DNA of 64,000 nucleotides from Pseudohongiella spirulinae (GCF_001444425.1 NZ_CP013189.1:62001-126000); one strand, 5' to 3'. Shown: positions 1 to 9,705, counted from the stretch's first letter. Numbers and translations: made by a program. Notes: a model not told the origin generated them from the letters alone.

Positions 1-585
1 CCGCGCACGGCTTACGGCGCATCCAAGTTTCAGGCAGAACAGGTATTGAAAAAGGCGCACGGACAAGGCCAGATTGCAGTGACCATTGTCCGCCCGTGCA
101 GCGTTTACGGTGTCGGCATGAGAGGCAATCTGGCCACCTTGCTGCGCCTTATAGCCAGGGGCTTTATGCCGCCACTACCCGATTTCAATCAGTCGTTCTC
201 CCTGATCAGTGTTCAGGACCTGTGTGCGTGTCTGCGAATTGCCAACCAAAAACTGCAGTTATCAGAGGCTGCCTCGCCACACGTACTTGCGCTCAGTGAT
301 GGTGAGCAGTACAGCCTCAAGGCTATTGAGTCGGCTACCCGCATTGCAGCTGGAAAAGCACCCTATCGCATGGCGCTGCCTCGAGCCTGCTTTTACTCGG
401 GAGCACTACTGATGGAACTGGCCGGCAAACTGATGCGTTTGAATAATGCTCCCGGTCTTCGAACCTATCGGGCGCTGGCGCGGCCGTACTGCGTGGATGA
501 CACAGAAAGTCAGCGTCAACTGGGATATAATCCCCGAATTACTCTTTATCAGGTCTTGCCTGAATTGATCACTGGACAATCCTGA
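1..585 (+). CDS. NAD-dependent epimerase/dehydratase, 5' truncated by window edge
   Basis: The reading frame is open from base 1, so the gene starts before the window; 194 residues are visible. The first visible residues contain YGASK, the YxxxK active-site motif of extended short-chain dehydrogenases, followed by a VRPCSVYG segment typical of nucleotide-sugar epimerases (UDP-glucose/GalNAc 4-epimerase or WbpV-like). The Rossmann GxxGxxG motif must lie upstream. It sits 20 bp before rmlA and probably belongs to the same sugar-nucleotide operon for LPS or exopolysaccharide. The exact substrate cannot be told from this C-terminal part. A start at the TTG at 46 would cut off the active site and is not credible. 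Confidence 0.85.
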   Translation, partial: PRTAYGASKFQAEQVLKKAHGQGQIAVTIVRPCSVYGVGMRGNLATLLRLIARGFMPPLPDFNQSFSLISVQDLCACLRIANQKLQLSEAASPHVLALSDGEQYSLKAIESATRIAAGKAPYRMALPRACFYSGALLMELAGKLMRLNNAPGLRTYRALARPYCVDDTESQRQLGYNPRITLYQVLPELITGQS

Positions 586-605
586 CCATAGAAAGGACTG
601 ACGAT

Positions 606-1505
606 ATGACACAGCCTGCCAAGGATGCTCTGCATACGACCAAAGGGATTATTCTGGCCGGTGGCACCGGCACTCGCCTGCATCCCATGACGATCTCTGT
701 CAGTAAGCAGCTGATGCCAGTGTATGACAAACCCATGATTTACTATCCGCTCTGTACCTTGATGCAGGCGGGGATTAGCGACATATTGATTATCACCACC
801 CCCGCCGATCTGCACCTGTATCAACACCTGCTGGGCGATGGCAGCCGCTGGGGTATTAATCTGCAGTATGCCGAACAGCCCAGCCCGGATGGTCTGGCAC
901 AGGCTTTTCTGATTGGTGAGCAATTTATTGGCGATGACAGTGTCTGTCTGATTCTGGGCGACAATATTTTTTATGGCAATTCACTGGAAGAAAAACTGCA
1001 GCGCGCTGTGCAGCAGAAAACCGGCGCCACCGTGTTTGCCTATTATGTGCAGGACCCGGAACGTTACGGTGTCGTAGCGCTTGATGACAACAACACGGCG
1101 ATTGATCTTGAGGAGAAGCCGGCCAAACCCAAGTCTAATTATGCAGTCACCGGTCTGTACCTGTATGACAATGATGTGGTGAATATCGCCAAAACCATCA
1201 AGCCTTCTGCGCGAGGCGAGCTGGAAATTACCGACGTCAACAAAACCTATCTGCAGCGTGGACAGTTGCAGGTGGAGCTATTCAATCGCGGTACTGCCTG
1301 GTTGGATACCGGCACAGTGCAGTCCCTGCTGGATGCGGCCAATTTTATCCGGGTGCTGGAAGAGCGGCAGGGCTTGAAAATTGCCTGCCCGGAAGAGATT
1401 GCCTACAGCAATGGCTACATCAGCGCTGATCAATTGCGCGCGCTTGCGGCACCGCTTGAGAAAAGTGGTTATGGACAATATCTGTTAAACCTTATTCGTG
1501 ACTGA
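606..1505 (+). CDS. rmlA: glucose-1-phosphate thymidylyltransferase RmlA
   Basis: Makes dTDP-glucose from dTTP and glucose-1-phosphate, the first step of dTDP-L-rhamnose synthesis in the cytoplasm. The nucleotide-binding signature GGTGTRL is at residues 19-25, followed by the [17 protein letters not shown] segment characteristic of RmlA. The later EEKP and GTAWLDTGT motifs are intact. At 299 residues it has full family length. The start is supported by GAAAGGA about 8 bases upstream. It is followed 9 bp later by rmlC and then rmlD; rmlB (the 4,6-dehydratase) is not in the window. Confidence 0.96.
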   Translation: MTQPAKDALHTTKGIILAGGTGTRLHPMTISVSKQLMPVYDKPMIYYPLCTLMQAGISDILIITTPADLHLYQHLLGDGSRWGINLQYAEQPSPDGLAQAFLIGEQFIGDDSVCLILGDNIFYGNSLEEKLQRAVQQKTGATVFAYYVQDPERYGVVALDDNNTAIDLEEKPAKPKSNYAVTGLYLYDNDVVNIAKTIKPSARGELEITDVNKTYLQRGQLQVELFNRGTAWLDTGTVQSLLDAANFIRVLEERQGLKIACPEEIAYSNGYISADQLRALAAPLEKSGYGQYLLNLIRD

Positions 1506-1514
1506 GCGTTAAAA

Positions 1515-2069
1515 ATGAAAGTAACTCCCACAGCAATTCCTGACGTTTTATTGTTGGAACCAGAGGTGCATGGCGACCATCGCGGTTTTTTTATGGAGAC
1601 ATTTCGCCAGTCATTTTTTGATGAATTACTGCCGGGTGTAAAGTTTGTGCAAGACAATCACAGTAAGTCAGGACAGGGTATATTGCGCGGACTGCATTAT
1701 CAGTTGAATCAGCCACAGGGCAAACTGGTGCGGGTGACAACCGGTGAGATTTATGATGTTGCAGTGGATATGCGAGAGAACTCGCCGACTTTCGGACACG
1801 CTGTTGGTGCCCTGCTTTCAGCAGAGAACAAACATCAGTTATGGGTGCCCCCGGGATTTGCACATGGCTTTTACGTGACCAGCGAGAACGCGGAAATGGT
1901 TTATAAGTGTTCCGACTATTATGCGCCTGACGATGAGCACAGTCTGTTGTGGAACGACCCTGTGCTGCGTATTGACTGGCCTCTGGTAAAAGGTGCAAGC
2001 CCGATACTATCTGCAAAGGATAAAGCGGCACTGAGTTTCGCAAACGCGCCCCGGTATAAGACATCATGA
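1515..2069 (+). CDS. rmlC: dTDP-4-dehydrorhamnose 3,5-epimerase RmlC
   Basis: Converts dTDP-4-keto-6-deoxyglucose to the L-lyxo epimer, the third step of dTDP-L-rhamnose synthesis. This is a cupin-fold enzyme of normal length (184 residues). The RGLHYQ motif with the catalytic histidine (about residue 61) and the PPGFAHGF segment near residue 115 are present. The gene overlaps rmlD by four bases (ATGA), which implies translational coupling. Confidence 0.96.
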   Translation: MKVTPTAIPDVLLLEPEVHGDHRGFFMETFRQSFFDELLPGVKFVQDNHSKSGQGILRGLHYQLNQPQGKLVRVTTGEIYDVAVDMRENSPTFGHAVGALLSAENKHQLWVPPGFAHGFYVTSENAEMVYKCSDYYAPDDEHSLLWNDPVLRIDWPLVKGASPILSAKDKAALSFANAPRYKTS

Positions 2070-2956
2070 CCGGGCACCGAACGCGTGTTGTTATCACCGG
2101 TGCCAGTGGACAGTTGGGTCAGACACTGCTGCAGGTCCTGCCCACTGAACAATATGAGCTGATTGCATTGACGCGTGCAGAGCTGGATATCAGTGATGAA
2201 TCTGTGCTTCGCGCCAGATTGAGCGAAATGCGGCCGCAGGCAATCGTAAATGCGGCAGCTTATACGTCCGTTGATGCAGCTGAGACTGATGACCTGGCGG
2301 CGCGGGCAGCGAATGCCACAGGTCCTAAAAATCTGGCACGCTGGGTTGCAGAAAATGATGCCTGGCTGCTGCACGTGTCTACCGATTTTGTATTCAGTGG
2401 CCGCAACTGGCGACCGTACACGCCTGACGACCAGACTGATCCCTTAAGCATTTACGGGCGAACCAAACTTGAGGGGGAGTTGCATGTGCGTTATCTCGCG
2501 CCGCAACACAGCCTGGTCTTGCGCACCTCATGGGTATACTCGGAGTTTGGCAAGAATTTTGTCAGGACCATGCTGAAATTGATGATCGAGAAAGACGGTC
2601 TGACAGTAGTGGCAGACCAGCTCGGTGCGCCCAGCTCTACCCATGGTCTGGCACGTTGTATCGGTGCGGCTCTGGAAAAGCGCCCACTGGGCATTATGCA
2701 TTGGCAGGACAGTGGTGTAGCCAGCTGGTATGATTTTGCCATGGCCATTCAGGATGAGGCGTTGGCAGTCGGACTGCTTGACAAAGCTATACCGATTGTA
2801 CCGATACCAACCAGCGGTTATCCGACACCGGCGAAGCGACCACCCTATAGCGTTATGGATACTACAGACACCGTCAAGACGCTGAATGTGCAGCCGGCTT
2901 ATTGGCGGCATGAGTTGCGTGAGGTGATAAACCGTCTGGCTGCGGTGAGCAGATAA
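2066..2956 (+). CDS. rmlD: dTDP-4-dehydrorhamnose reductase RmlD
   Basis: NADPH-dependent reductase giving dTDP-L-rhamnose, the last step of the pathway. The Rossmann motif GASGQLG is at residues 12-18, and a YGRTK active-site motif (YxxxK) lies near residue 130, preceded by STDFVFSG. Full length at 296 residues. It overlaps the end of rmlC. Rhamnose made here would feed LPS O-antigen or another surface glycan, which is notable beside a predicted S-layer locus, since S-layers of this type are commonly anchored to LPS. Confidence 0.96.
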   Translation: MTGHRTRVVITGASGQLGQTLLQVLPTEQYELIALTRAELDISDESVLRARLSEMRPQAIVNAAAYTSVDAAETDDLAARAANATGPKNLARWVAENDAWLLHVSTDFVFSGRNWRPYTPDDQTDPLSIYGRTKLEGELHVRYLAPQHSLVLRTSWVYSEFGKNFVRTMLKLMIEKDGLTVVADQLGAPSSTHGLARCIGAALEKRPLGIMHWQDSGVASWYDFAMAIQDEALAVGLLDKAIPIVPIPTSGYPTPAKRPPYSVMDTTDTVKTLNVQPAYWRHELREVINRLAAVSR

Positions 2957-2988
2957 TCTATCGTGACGGTTAATCGGAGAAACGAAGC

Positions 2989-3627
2989 ATGAATCTGACA
3001 GTGGAGAAACTCCGGTTGCGACTGATAATGTGTCTGATTATTACAATGACGGCACTTCCAGTGTCTGCGACCACTGTGATGCAGATGAATTTCGATGACG
3101 TGGTCCAGAAAGCGCAACTTGTCTTTGAGGGTCGTGTCATGTCGGTTGAGTCGCGTCAAACCGGGCCACGTGCTATTCATACCATTATAACCTTCCAGAT
3201 TCTCGACGTCGTGAAAGGCGATTATGAGCAAAGCACAATCGAGCTGAGCTATCTGGGTGGTAAGGTCGGTAACCGGGAAATGTGGGTGGCAGAAATGCAG
3301 ATGCCTGCAGTGGGTGAGAACGGTATATATTTTGTTGGGAATCCTGGCGAGTCCATGATTCATCCATTGGTCGGCTGGTCGCAGGGGCACTACCGCATTG
3401 AGCGGAACTCGTCAGGAGTAGCTGGTGTCACAACGGCTCAAGGTCGGGCAGTGACTGGTATCGGCGCAACCTCAATGCAACCGATGACTGTATTGCCTGA
3501 GGGCGCAGCAGCCAGGGGGGTTCAGGCCCAGGCGTTGAGAGTTCCGGAAGCCGTTATGACACCAGCAGCGTTCAAATCACGCGTCCGCCAGATCCATCAA
3601 CAGCAGATTGAGGAGCCGCTGCCGTGA
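2989..3627 (+). CDS. exported protein of unknown function, partner of matrixin
   Basis: 212 residues with a clear Sec signal peptide (charged start, hydrophobic stretch LIMCLIITMTALPV, cleavage near ALPVSA). The mature part is a small beta-rich domain (FEGRVMSVES, HTIITFQILDVVKGDY) that resembles domains seen next to exported metalloproteases, but I do not recognise a named family. The stop codon overlaps the GTG start of the downstream matrixin (GTGA), so the two are very likely co-translated. A role as partner or inhibitor of the protease is only inference from this coupling. Confidence 0.75.
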   Translation: MNLTVEKLRLRLIMCLIITMTALPVSATTVMQMNFDDVVQKAQLVFEGRVMSVESRQTGPRAIHTIITFQILDVVKGDYEQSTIELSYLGGKVGNREMWVAEMQMPAVGENGIYFVGNPGESMIHPLVGWSQGHYRIERNSSGVAGVTTAQGRAVTGIGATSMQPMTVLPEGAAARGVQAQALRVPEAVMTPAAFKSRVRQIHQQQIEEPLP

Positions 3628-5087
3628 CGTGCGATTTAAAACGTCTATTGGCGGCAACGCTGGCGCTATTGGTTTTGCCAGCAGCAATAGCCTACGATTT
3701 TGACGCAAGAGGAATAAAGTGGCCCGGCGCTCGCACAACATTGCACACAGCCATTCCCGGCACCTCGCCGGCTGGCGTTCCCTGGGCTGAAGCATTTGCA
3801 GGCGCCGCCAATGAATGGTCCGACCATACTGCTTTCACATTCGATCTGGTGCCGCAATATCGGGATCCCTGTGTCGGTCACGGCAGTGTTGGTGGCAGCC
3901 CCGACTTTGTTAATGGTGCCGATTTCAGAAGCAATATCTGTGGCAGCGAGTTTAATGACCAGACTATCGCCGTAACAGTTTACTTCACTGAGAACAATAT
4001 CCTGGGATCGGCTGATCTGGTTGAAGCTGACATCATATTTAACGCCAATCTGGTGTTTGACGTTTACGACGGCCCGCAACGGTCGGGGGTTTTCGATTTT
4101 CGGCGAGTTGCCTTGCACGAAATTGGTCATGTCCTCGGACTGGGTCACGAAGATGATGTTCCCGCAATTATGAATTCAAGAATCGGAAACCTTTTTCGTC
4201 TCCAGGATGACGATATCGAAGGCGTTGATGTATTGTATGGCGGACTGAAAAACTGTGACAACCAGCCTGTTCAATTTGGCTGGACCTTTGGCGCATTGAC
4301 CGAAGGCGATTGCAGAATCCAGCAATTGGTGTCGGGAGGCAGTGATGACAGCTTCGTTGATGTTTACACTCTACAGCTGGATCAACCAATGACAGTAACG
4401 CTGGATACGATCACTGATGGCGGGCTGGATAGTGTGCTGCTTCTGGCTGATTCAGCCCTGGGACTTTTGAGTATTGATGAAAATACGGCCGGCGATTGTC
4501 GACCCCGCATTAACCGAACCCTGGCCGCCGGAAACTATGTGGTGCTGGTTAATACCTACAGCAATCTGACCAGTTTGCCATGTGGTGAAAGCAACAGCGG
4601 GAATTATCGGCTGTCGATGGCATTTCAGAGTGATCAGATGATCGAGTTGCGTGGCCTGGAAAGTTTCCAGGGTGGCCATGCTGACGCAGCCTTCCGGGGT
4701 GGTGTGACGCGGGATGGCGGTCTAACATATATTAACCGCGTATCCGCAACCGAAGCCTTTGATGTGTCAGGTCAGATCAGCATAGACCCGAAACACCAGG
4801 GGCAGACCGGATATATCGTCGTCGCGGCAATCACCGATACGGGTGAAATACTGGTCAAACATCCCGGCGGCGATTTTGTTGCATATCAGCCAGATGTGCA
4901 AATGGTGCCGATCTACCAACGTCGCACATTATCAGCGACAGAGGATATCGAGATTCTGAAGCAGATGGTGGCGCAGAATATTGGTATCAACACTATAGAG
5001 GTGAATTTTCTGATTGGCTATGGTGTCGACAGTCAACCGGACGAGCTGTATTTCCACAGCCAGCCGATTAATTTGCTCGTCGAATAA
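3624..5087 (+). CDS. secreted matrixin-family zinc metalloprotease with C-terminal PPC-like domain
   Basis: Begins with GTG overlapping the previous stop. A signal peptide (LLAATLALLVLPAAIA) precedes a catalytic domain with the zinc site HEIGHVLGLGH: H165, E166, H169, H175. The Met-turn follows (AIMNSR). Pairs of cysteines in the mature part are consistent with export. A prepeptidase C-terminal-like beta domain follows at about residues 210-350 (cysteine-bounded, FVDVYTLQLDQPMTVTLD). The C-terminal ~130 residues are unassigned. Such proteases act on extracellular or surface protein. It lies back to back with the type I secretion operon, but because it has a Sec signal it should not use that exporter. 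Confidence 0.88.
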   Translation: MTCDLKRLLAATLALLVLPAAIAYDFDARGIKWPGARTTLHTAIPGTSPAGVPWAEAFAGAANEWSDHTAFTFDLVPQYRDPCVGHGSVGGSPDFVNGADFRSNICGSEFNDQTIAVTVYFTENNILGSADLVEADIIFNANLVFDVYDGPQRSGVFDFRRVALHEIGHVLGLGHEDDVPAIMNSRIGNLFRLQDDDIEGVDVLYGGLKNCDNQPVQFGWTFGALTEGDCRIQQLVSGGSDDSFVDVYTLQLDQPMTVTLDTITDGGLDSVLLLADSALGLLSIDENTAGDCRPRINRTLAAGNYVVLVNTYSNLTSLPCGESNSGNYRLSMAFQSDQMIELRGLESFQGGHADAAFRGGVTRDGGLTYINRVSATEAFDVSGQISIDPKHQGQTGYIVVAAITDTGEILVKHPGGDFVAYQPDVQMVPIYQRRTLSATEDIEILKQMVAQNIGINTIEVNFLIGYGVDSQPDELYFHSQPINLLVE

Positions 5088-5131
5088 ACGTGATGATTGA
5101 GACAAGATCCGGCAGGTGTGGTGCTCAATAG

Positions 5132-6538
5132 TCAGAGGTCCGGCGCCTGCAAGCGACTGCTGATATCCAGCAAATCATCGGCCGTCAGCGTACCTGCGTC
5201 TCGACGCAGAAACAGAGAAAGTCTGATGTAATCGTAGCGGATCTGCTGCAGATCCCGTTCCGCCATGAACTGATCACGCACCGCATCCAGAACTTCCACT
5301 GTCGTCACAGTTCCTAATTCAAACCCACGCTGGCGGGCGCGTGCTGACACCTGGCGTGACTCCAGCAGTGATTCAGCGGCGCGAATCTGACGCTCGGCGG
5401 CCTGCAGGCGCAGAAAAGCAAATCGGGTCTGTTCGCTGATATCCAGCTGAGTCTGGCGTAATTCATTACGGGCAATACTCTGCTGACTGACGGCTTCGCG
5501 CACGGAGGCCCGGTTGCTGCCGCCGGCAAACAATGGGATTGACACGTCCAGACCCAGATATCCGGTATCCGTGCGATCAATGGGTACATTGTCAAAACCA
5601 AGATCGGAGCGTTGCTGCTGTGCAATCAGATTGACGCGCGGCATGTAATTGCCACGCCGCTCAGATACGCGACTGTCGGCGGCTTCCACCGCATACTGAC
5701 GTGCCTGAATTATATGGCTGTTGGCACGCGCGCGCAGCACCCAGTCTTCCACGGTCCCGTCGATTCTGGGTAAATCTGCGGTATCGCCCAGAGTGTAGAG
5801 ATCACCTACTGCCAGGCCGGTAGCGGCCCGCAGCGCCTCTTTGGCCAACATCAGCTCACTGCTCAGATAGACCTGTTCGGCTTCAATAGCTGAGACCCGG
5901 GCTTCTGCCTCATAAAGATCAGTCACCTGTACCATCTGCAGCTCATGCATACGGCGAACCTGCTGCAGCTGGTTGCGAACCGCTTCAAGTTCAGCATTGC
6001 TGGATTCCAGTGCATCCTGAGCCTGTAGTACGTCAAAGTAGCGCTCCGAGACATCAGCGAGCAAAGCCGACAGTTCGGCGTAGTACTCCGCCTCAAACTG
6101 ATTTTCTTCCAGGTAGGCCTGACTGCGCTGGGAGAATACCCGCCAGTCGAACAGTACCTGGCGCAACTGCAGTGCGTAACGTTCACCGCGGTAGCTGCGA
6201 TCAATCAAACTTGTTTCCTGGCGGTTCTCGGAAATGCTGGCAGTTGCGCTGACTTGAGGCAGCAGCTGCCCGTTGGCAGCCTGACGCCGTGAGCTACCGA
6301 TATTCACACGCTCTTCCGCAATCTGTAGTCGTGGACTGTATTCCAGCGAGGCTGTGAAAAAGTCTTCCAGAGTCGTACCCATACCCTCATGGCGCTCGGT
6401 CAGTGGTGCCGCAGTATTGGAATCTTCAGGTGCCTGGGCGGTCGTCTGAAGGCTGACAGTTGCAGTTAACAGGGCTACCATCAAGGGTAGTACCATGTTT
6501 TGCCGACGACAGAATCTGGAATCTACAATCATGATCAT
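5132..6538 (-). CDS. TolC-family outer membrane channel of type I secretion system
   Basis: 468 residues with an N-terminal signal sequence (MVLPLMVALLTATVSL) and the two related halves of outer membrane efflux proteins, rich in coiled-coil (SNAELEAVRNQLQQVRRMHEL; QIRAAESLLESRQ). It supplies the outer membrane exit for the ABC/adaptor pair encoded just upstream. The start codon shares one base with the stop codon of the adaptor gene (TGATG). Last gene of the operon, convergent with the matrixin gene. Confidence 0.93.
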   Translation of the reverse strand: MIMIVDSRFCRRQNMVLPLMVALLTATVSLQTTAQAPEDSNTAAPLTERHEGMGTTLEDFFTASLEYSPRLQIAEERVNIGSSRRQAANGQLLPQVSATASISENRQETSLIDRSYRGERYALQLRQVLFDWRVFSQRSQAYLEENQFEAEYYAELSALLADVSERYFDVLQAQDALESSNAELEAVRNQLQQVRRMHELQMVQVTDLYEAEARVSAIEAEQVYLSSELMLAKEALRAATGLAVGDLYTLGDTADLPRIDGTVEDWVLRARANSHIIQARQYAVEAADSRVSERRGNYMPRVNLIAQQQRSDLGFDNVPIDRTDTGYLGLDVSIPLFAGGSNRASVREAVSQQSIARNELRQTQLDISEQTRFAFLRLQAAERQIRAAESLLESRQVSARARQRGFELGTVTTVEVLDAVRDQFMAERDLQQIRYDYIRLSLFLRRDAGTLTADDLLDISSRLQAPDL

Positions 6539-7842
6539 CAGTCTTCAATAAAGCTGCGAGCCAGTGCATTGGTAATCGGTTTCATCAGGTACTGCAGGAA
6601 AGTGCGCGAGCCGGTAGCAATAAAGACTTCAGCCGGCATTCCGGGCAACAGAGTCAGGTCGCCCAGATTTTCCAGGCCTTCCGGAGTAACCTCGACCCGT
6701 GCTGTGTAATACTGTGCGCCAGTTGCCTGGTCAGTAAAGCTGTCGGCAGATACGTTGATGACCTGACCGAAGATGTTGGGAACGGCACTGCTGAAGCTGG
6801 AGAAACGGATAGTTGCCTGCTGCCCGGCCGAGACCCGGTCAATATCAATTGGAGATACACGCGCCTCCACGATTAACTCATCTGACTGAGGCACGACTTC
6901 AGCGATCGGGTTGCCGGGTGCAATGACGCCACCAATGGTATGAACCTGCAGGCCATTGACTATGCCGCTGGCGGGTGACCGGATGGTGGTACGACTGACT
7001 ACATCACGAAGTGCGCGCATCCGTTCGGAATGGTCTTTCAGGTTAGTCTGTATCTCGGCTAATTGATTGGCAACTTCATTCTGGAACTCGCGACGTAGCT
7101 GAAGAATCTGCAGTCGGGTCTCGCCGATTTCAATTTCTGTAGACGAGATGCTGGATGTCAGTTCGGCGGCTTCACCGCGTAACTGGGCAGCCTGGCGCTC
7201 CAGTTCACGCAAGCGATTCTTGTCTGCAAAGCCTTCTGTCAACAACGAGCGAACGTCATCAAGTTCTTCCTGAAATGACGTAGCGAGTTCCTGTTTGCTT
7301 TCCTGCAGAGCGCGTAATCCCTGGAGCCGTGATTGTAGCTGTTCGATGCGTTGCTCCAGAACTTCGATGCTGCCTTCCAGAGACTCTTTTCGAGTGTGGA
7401 AAATCTGTGTCTGAGACAGCATTTCGCTCTGTGCATTGCTGTCGAGTGCAGTGATCTCCATCGGGAACTGAATTCGATCCAGTCCGTCGCGTTCAGCTAT
7501 CAAGCGTGCCTCTACGGCTTTAAGAGCGGTAAATTGGCCATTGACTATTTCCAGCTGCGCCAGCGGTTGCGTGTCATCCAGCACAAGCAGAGCCTGGCCG
7601 GCATCTACCGCATCACCATTGCGGGCCAGAATATCCCGCACGATGCCACCCTCCAGATGTTGCACCAACTGTTTATTGGAGCGCACTGTAACCTGGCCGG
7701 GCGCATGTGCAGCACCATCCAGCGGGGCCAGTGCTGCCCAGAGACCGAAACCCCCGAACACCAGCAAAAAGATCAGCATGCCAATACGGCGGGGAGCCTC
7801 CATGCTGGTGCTGACATCAACGTTTGTTACTTCGCTATTCAT
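6538..7842 (-). CDS. HlyD/PrtE-type periplasmic adaptor of type I secretion system
   Basis: 434 residues: one N-terminal membrane helix (IGMLIFLLVFGGFGLWAALAP), a biotinyl-lipoyl-like beta segment (QHLEGGIVRDILARNGDAV), a long coiled coil through the middle, and the second half-motif (IRSPASGIVNGLQVHTIGG) with a C-terminal beta-barrel. This is the membrane-fusion architecture that bridges the inner-membrane ABC protein and TolC. Placed between both partners in one minus-strand operon. The LEGGIV signature is typical of the PrtE/HlyD branch. Confidence 0.94.
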   Translation of the reverse strand: MNSEVTNVDVSTSMEAPRRIGMLIFLLVFGGFGLWAALAPLDGAAHAPGQVTVRSNKQLVQHLEGGIVRDILARNGDAVDAGQALLVLDDTQPLAQLEIVNGQFTALKAVEARLIAERDGLDRIQFPMEITALDSNAQSEMLSQTQIFHTRKESLEGSIEVLEQRIEQLQSRLQGLRALQESKQELATSFQEELDDVRSLLTEGFADKNRLRELERQAAQLRGEAAELTSSISSTEIEIGETRLQILQLRREFQNEVANQLAEIQTNLKDHSERMRALRDVVSRTTIRSPASGIVNGLQVHTIGGVIAPGNPIAEVVPQSDELIVEARVSPIDIDRVSAGQQATIRFSSFSSAVPNIFGQVINVSADSFTDQATGAQYYTARVEVTPEGLENLGDLTLLPGMPAEVFIATGSRTFLQYLMKPITNALARSFIED

Positions 7843-7860
7843 CTTAGCCTCTCAGGAAGT

Positions 7861-9579
7861 TCAAGCATTGCCGGCGCGACGGTTTTCAGACTGACCCAGC
7901 AGACTGGCCAGCACCTGATCCTTGGGACCGAAACTGACCGGGGCTCCTTCCTTCATGACCAGAATTTTATCCATGCTGTGTAGCACCATGGTCCGGTGAG
8001 AAATAACCACGATTGTGCAGCCTTGCGATTTGATGCGCTGAATGGCTGCCACCAGCTCCTTTTCGCCCTGATCATCCAGGTTGGAATTGGGTTCATCAAG
8101 AACCAGCAGCCGCGGATTTCCGTACACGGCGCGTGCCAGACCAATTCGCTGACGTTGACCGCCAGATAATGCGCCACCCGTGGCACCTATCTTTGTGTCA
8201 TATCCATCAGGAAGTCTGAGGATGAGGTCATGCACGCCAGCCAGTTTTGCTGCCACCACGATTTTTTCGGGGTCTTCTTCACCAAAGCGACAAATGTTCT
8301 CGGAGATGGTACCGTCGAACAGTTCGATGTCCTGAGGTAGATAACCAAGATAAGGTCCGAGTTGGCCGCGGTCCCAGTTGCCGATATCAGCGCCATCAAG
8401 CCTCACATGGCCGCCGGCAGTCGGCCAGATACCCAGGATGGCGCGCGCCAGTGATGATTTTCCAGAAGCACTGGGCCCCACAATGCCGAGAGCCTCACCG
8501 GGTGACATTGCAAGCGTGACGCCTCGCACCACTGGAGTTCGCGAGCCGGGAGGCACAACGGCTACCTGTTCCAGTGTCAGTTCTCCGACAGGTGCGGGCA
8601 GGCTCATGTGCTCCTGTTCCGGCGGGATGTTCTGCAACAACTGGCCAAGCCGCTCATACTGAGCCCGGGCGACAGAAAAACCTTTCCATGTGCCGACCAG
8701 CATGTCGATGGGCGCCAGCGCCCGTCCCAGCAACAGTGATCCGGCAATCATCATGCCGGGCGAAATTTCCTGGCGCAGTGCCAGCAATGCGCCAAGCCCC
8801 AGGATTAATGACTGCACCAGCATCCGAAACGTTTTCGAAATACTGGTCAGGGCGCCCGCTGAGCGGCTGGCATCTGTCTGCAGCATCAGAACCTCATTGG
8901 CCTGCGTCTGCTGGCGCTGCCTGATATCTTCGGTCATACCCATCGCAGCGATAACTTCTGCGTTGCGCAGGCTGCCGTTCACCTGGCTGCTGACCATATT
9001 GGCTTTAGAGTTAGCGTCTTTAAGGCGTTTGGTGGTGACGGCCTCATTGGCCCAGGCCAGGATGACCATCACAATACCAGCCAGAATCGCAACCCAGCCG
9101 AATAGCGGATGGAATATAAACATGATGGCCACATAGATCGGAAACCATGGCGCATCAAAAAAGGCGAACAGGCCATTGCCGGTCAGAAACTGGCGCAGAC
9201 TGGAGAGGTCGTTCAGGGGCTGACTGGTATTGCCACTGCCGCCGGTAACGAGGGCATTTTTGAAAGTTGCATCAAATACACGTCTTCGCAGCTGATGTTC
9301 AATCCGGTTACTGGCGGCGATCAGAATCATGGACCGCACCCATTCAAACCCGCCCATCGCCAGCATCAGGAAAGTCAACAGCAGTGTCAGCATACTCAGA
9401 GTCGAGAGGCTCCCGCTGGATATGACCCGATCATAAACCTGCAACATGTAAATGATGGGCGTCAGCATCAGCACGTTCACAGCAGCACTGAATACACCGG
9501 CATAGATAAAGTAGTGCCTGATGGATTTCAGCGCATCAAACAACTCAGTGTAGCGTGGTGATTGATTTGAATTATTCAT
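7861..9579 (-). CDS. PrtD-type ABC transporter of type I secretion system (peptidase-less)
   Basis: Fused membrane and ATPase domains. About six N-terminal membrane helices, then Walker A GPSASGKSSL, signature LSGGQRQRIGLARAV, Walker B LLVLDEPNSNLD and an H-loop (VVISHR). No N-terminal C39 peptidase domain, as in PrtD/RsaD exporters for RTX proteins and S-layer proteins. The frame could open at 9624, but that ATG lies 3 bases from a 12-bp inverted repeat and has no Shine-Dalgarno sequence; the ATG at 9579 gives the usual short N-terminus before the first helix, so I prefer it (9612 is another option). First gene of the operon; the likely cargo is the S-layer-like protein at 15.7-19.1 kb. Confidence 0.93.
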   Translation of the reverse strand: MNNSNQSPRYTELFDALKSIRHYFIYAGVFSAAVNVLMLTPIIYMLQVYDRVISSGSLSTLSMLTLLLTFLMLAMGGFEWVRSMILIAASNRIEHQLRRRVFDATFKNALVTGGSGNTSQPLNDLSSLRQFLTGNGLFAFFDAPWFPIYVAIMFIFHPLFGWVAILAGIVMVILAWANEAVTTKRLKDANSKANMVSSQVNGSLRNAEVIAAMGMTEDIRQRQQTQANEVLMLQTDASRSAGALTSISKTFRMLVQSLILGLGALLALRQEISPGMMIAGSLLLGRALAPIDMLVGTWKGFSVARAQYERLGQLLQNIPPEQEHMSLPAPVGELTLEQVAVVPPGSRTPVVRGVTLAMSPGEALGIVGPSASGKSSLARAILGIWPTAGGHVRLDGADIGNWDRGQLGPYLGYLPQDIELFDGTISENICRFGEEDPEKIVVAAKLAGVHDLILRLPDGYDTKIGATGGALSGGQRQRIGLARAVYGNPRLLVLDEPNSNLDDQGEKELVAAIQRIKSQGCTIVVISHRTMVLHSMDKILVMKEGAPVSFGPKDQVLASLLGQSENRRAGNA

Positions 9580-9627
9580 GATTTCATTGTTAGTTTGATG
9601 AGCGAACTCCATTATGTTGGGCATCAG

Positions 9628-9668
9628 CGCGCCAGTTTCAAGTCCTGGCAGAAACTGGCGCGATTATA
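9628..9668 (-). promoter_or_regulatory. candidate promoter with overlapping 12-bp inverted repeat ahead of the type I secretion operon
   Basis: A perfect -10 box TATAAT lies on the minus strand at 9668-9663. Directly downstream is a perfect inverted repeat, CGCGCCAGTTTC (9628-9639) and GAAACTGGCGCG (9651-9662), separated by 11 bases. The predicted start point (about 9656) falls inside the repeat. I see no good -35 box and no U-run after the repeat, so an operator is more likely than a terminator. Not one of the CRP-type sites. Confidence 0.4.
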
Positions 9669-9705
9669 TACCCCCAACAAGTGGCATGACTAATCTGGGC
9701 GTGTC

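Noticed and set aside
9628-9662. Inverted repeat as intrinsic terminator of the Crp/Fnr gene
   Set aside because: No U-run follows on the minus strand, and a TATAAT box immediately precedes it, favouring an operator or leader structure.
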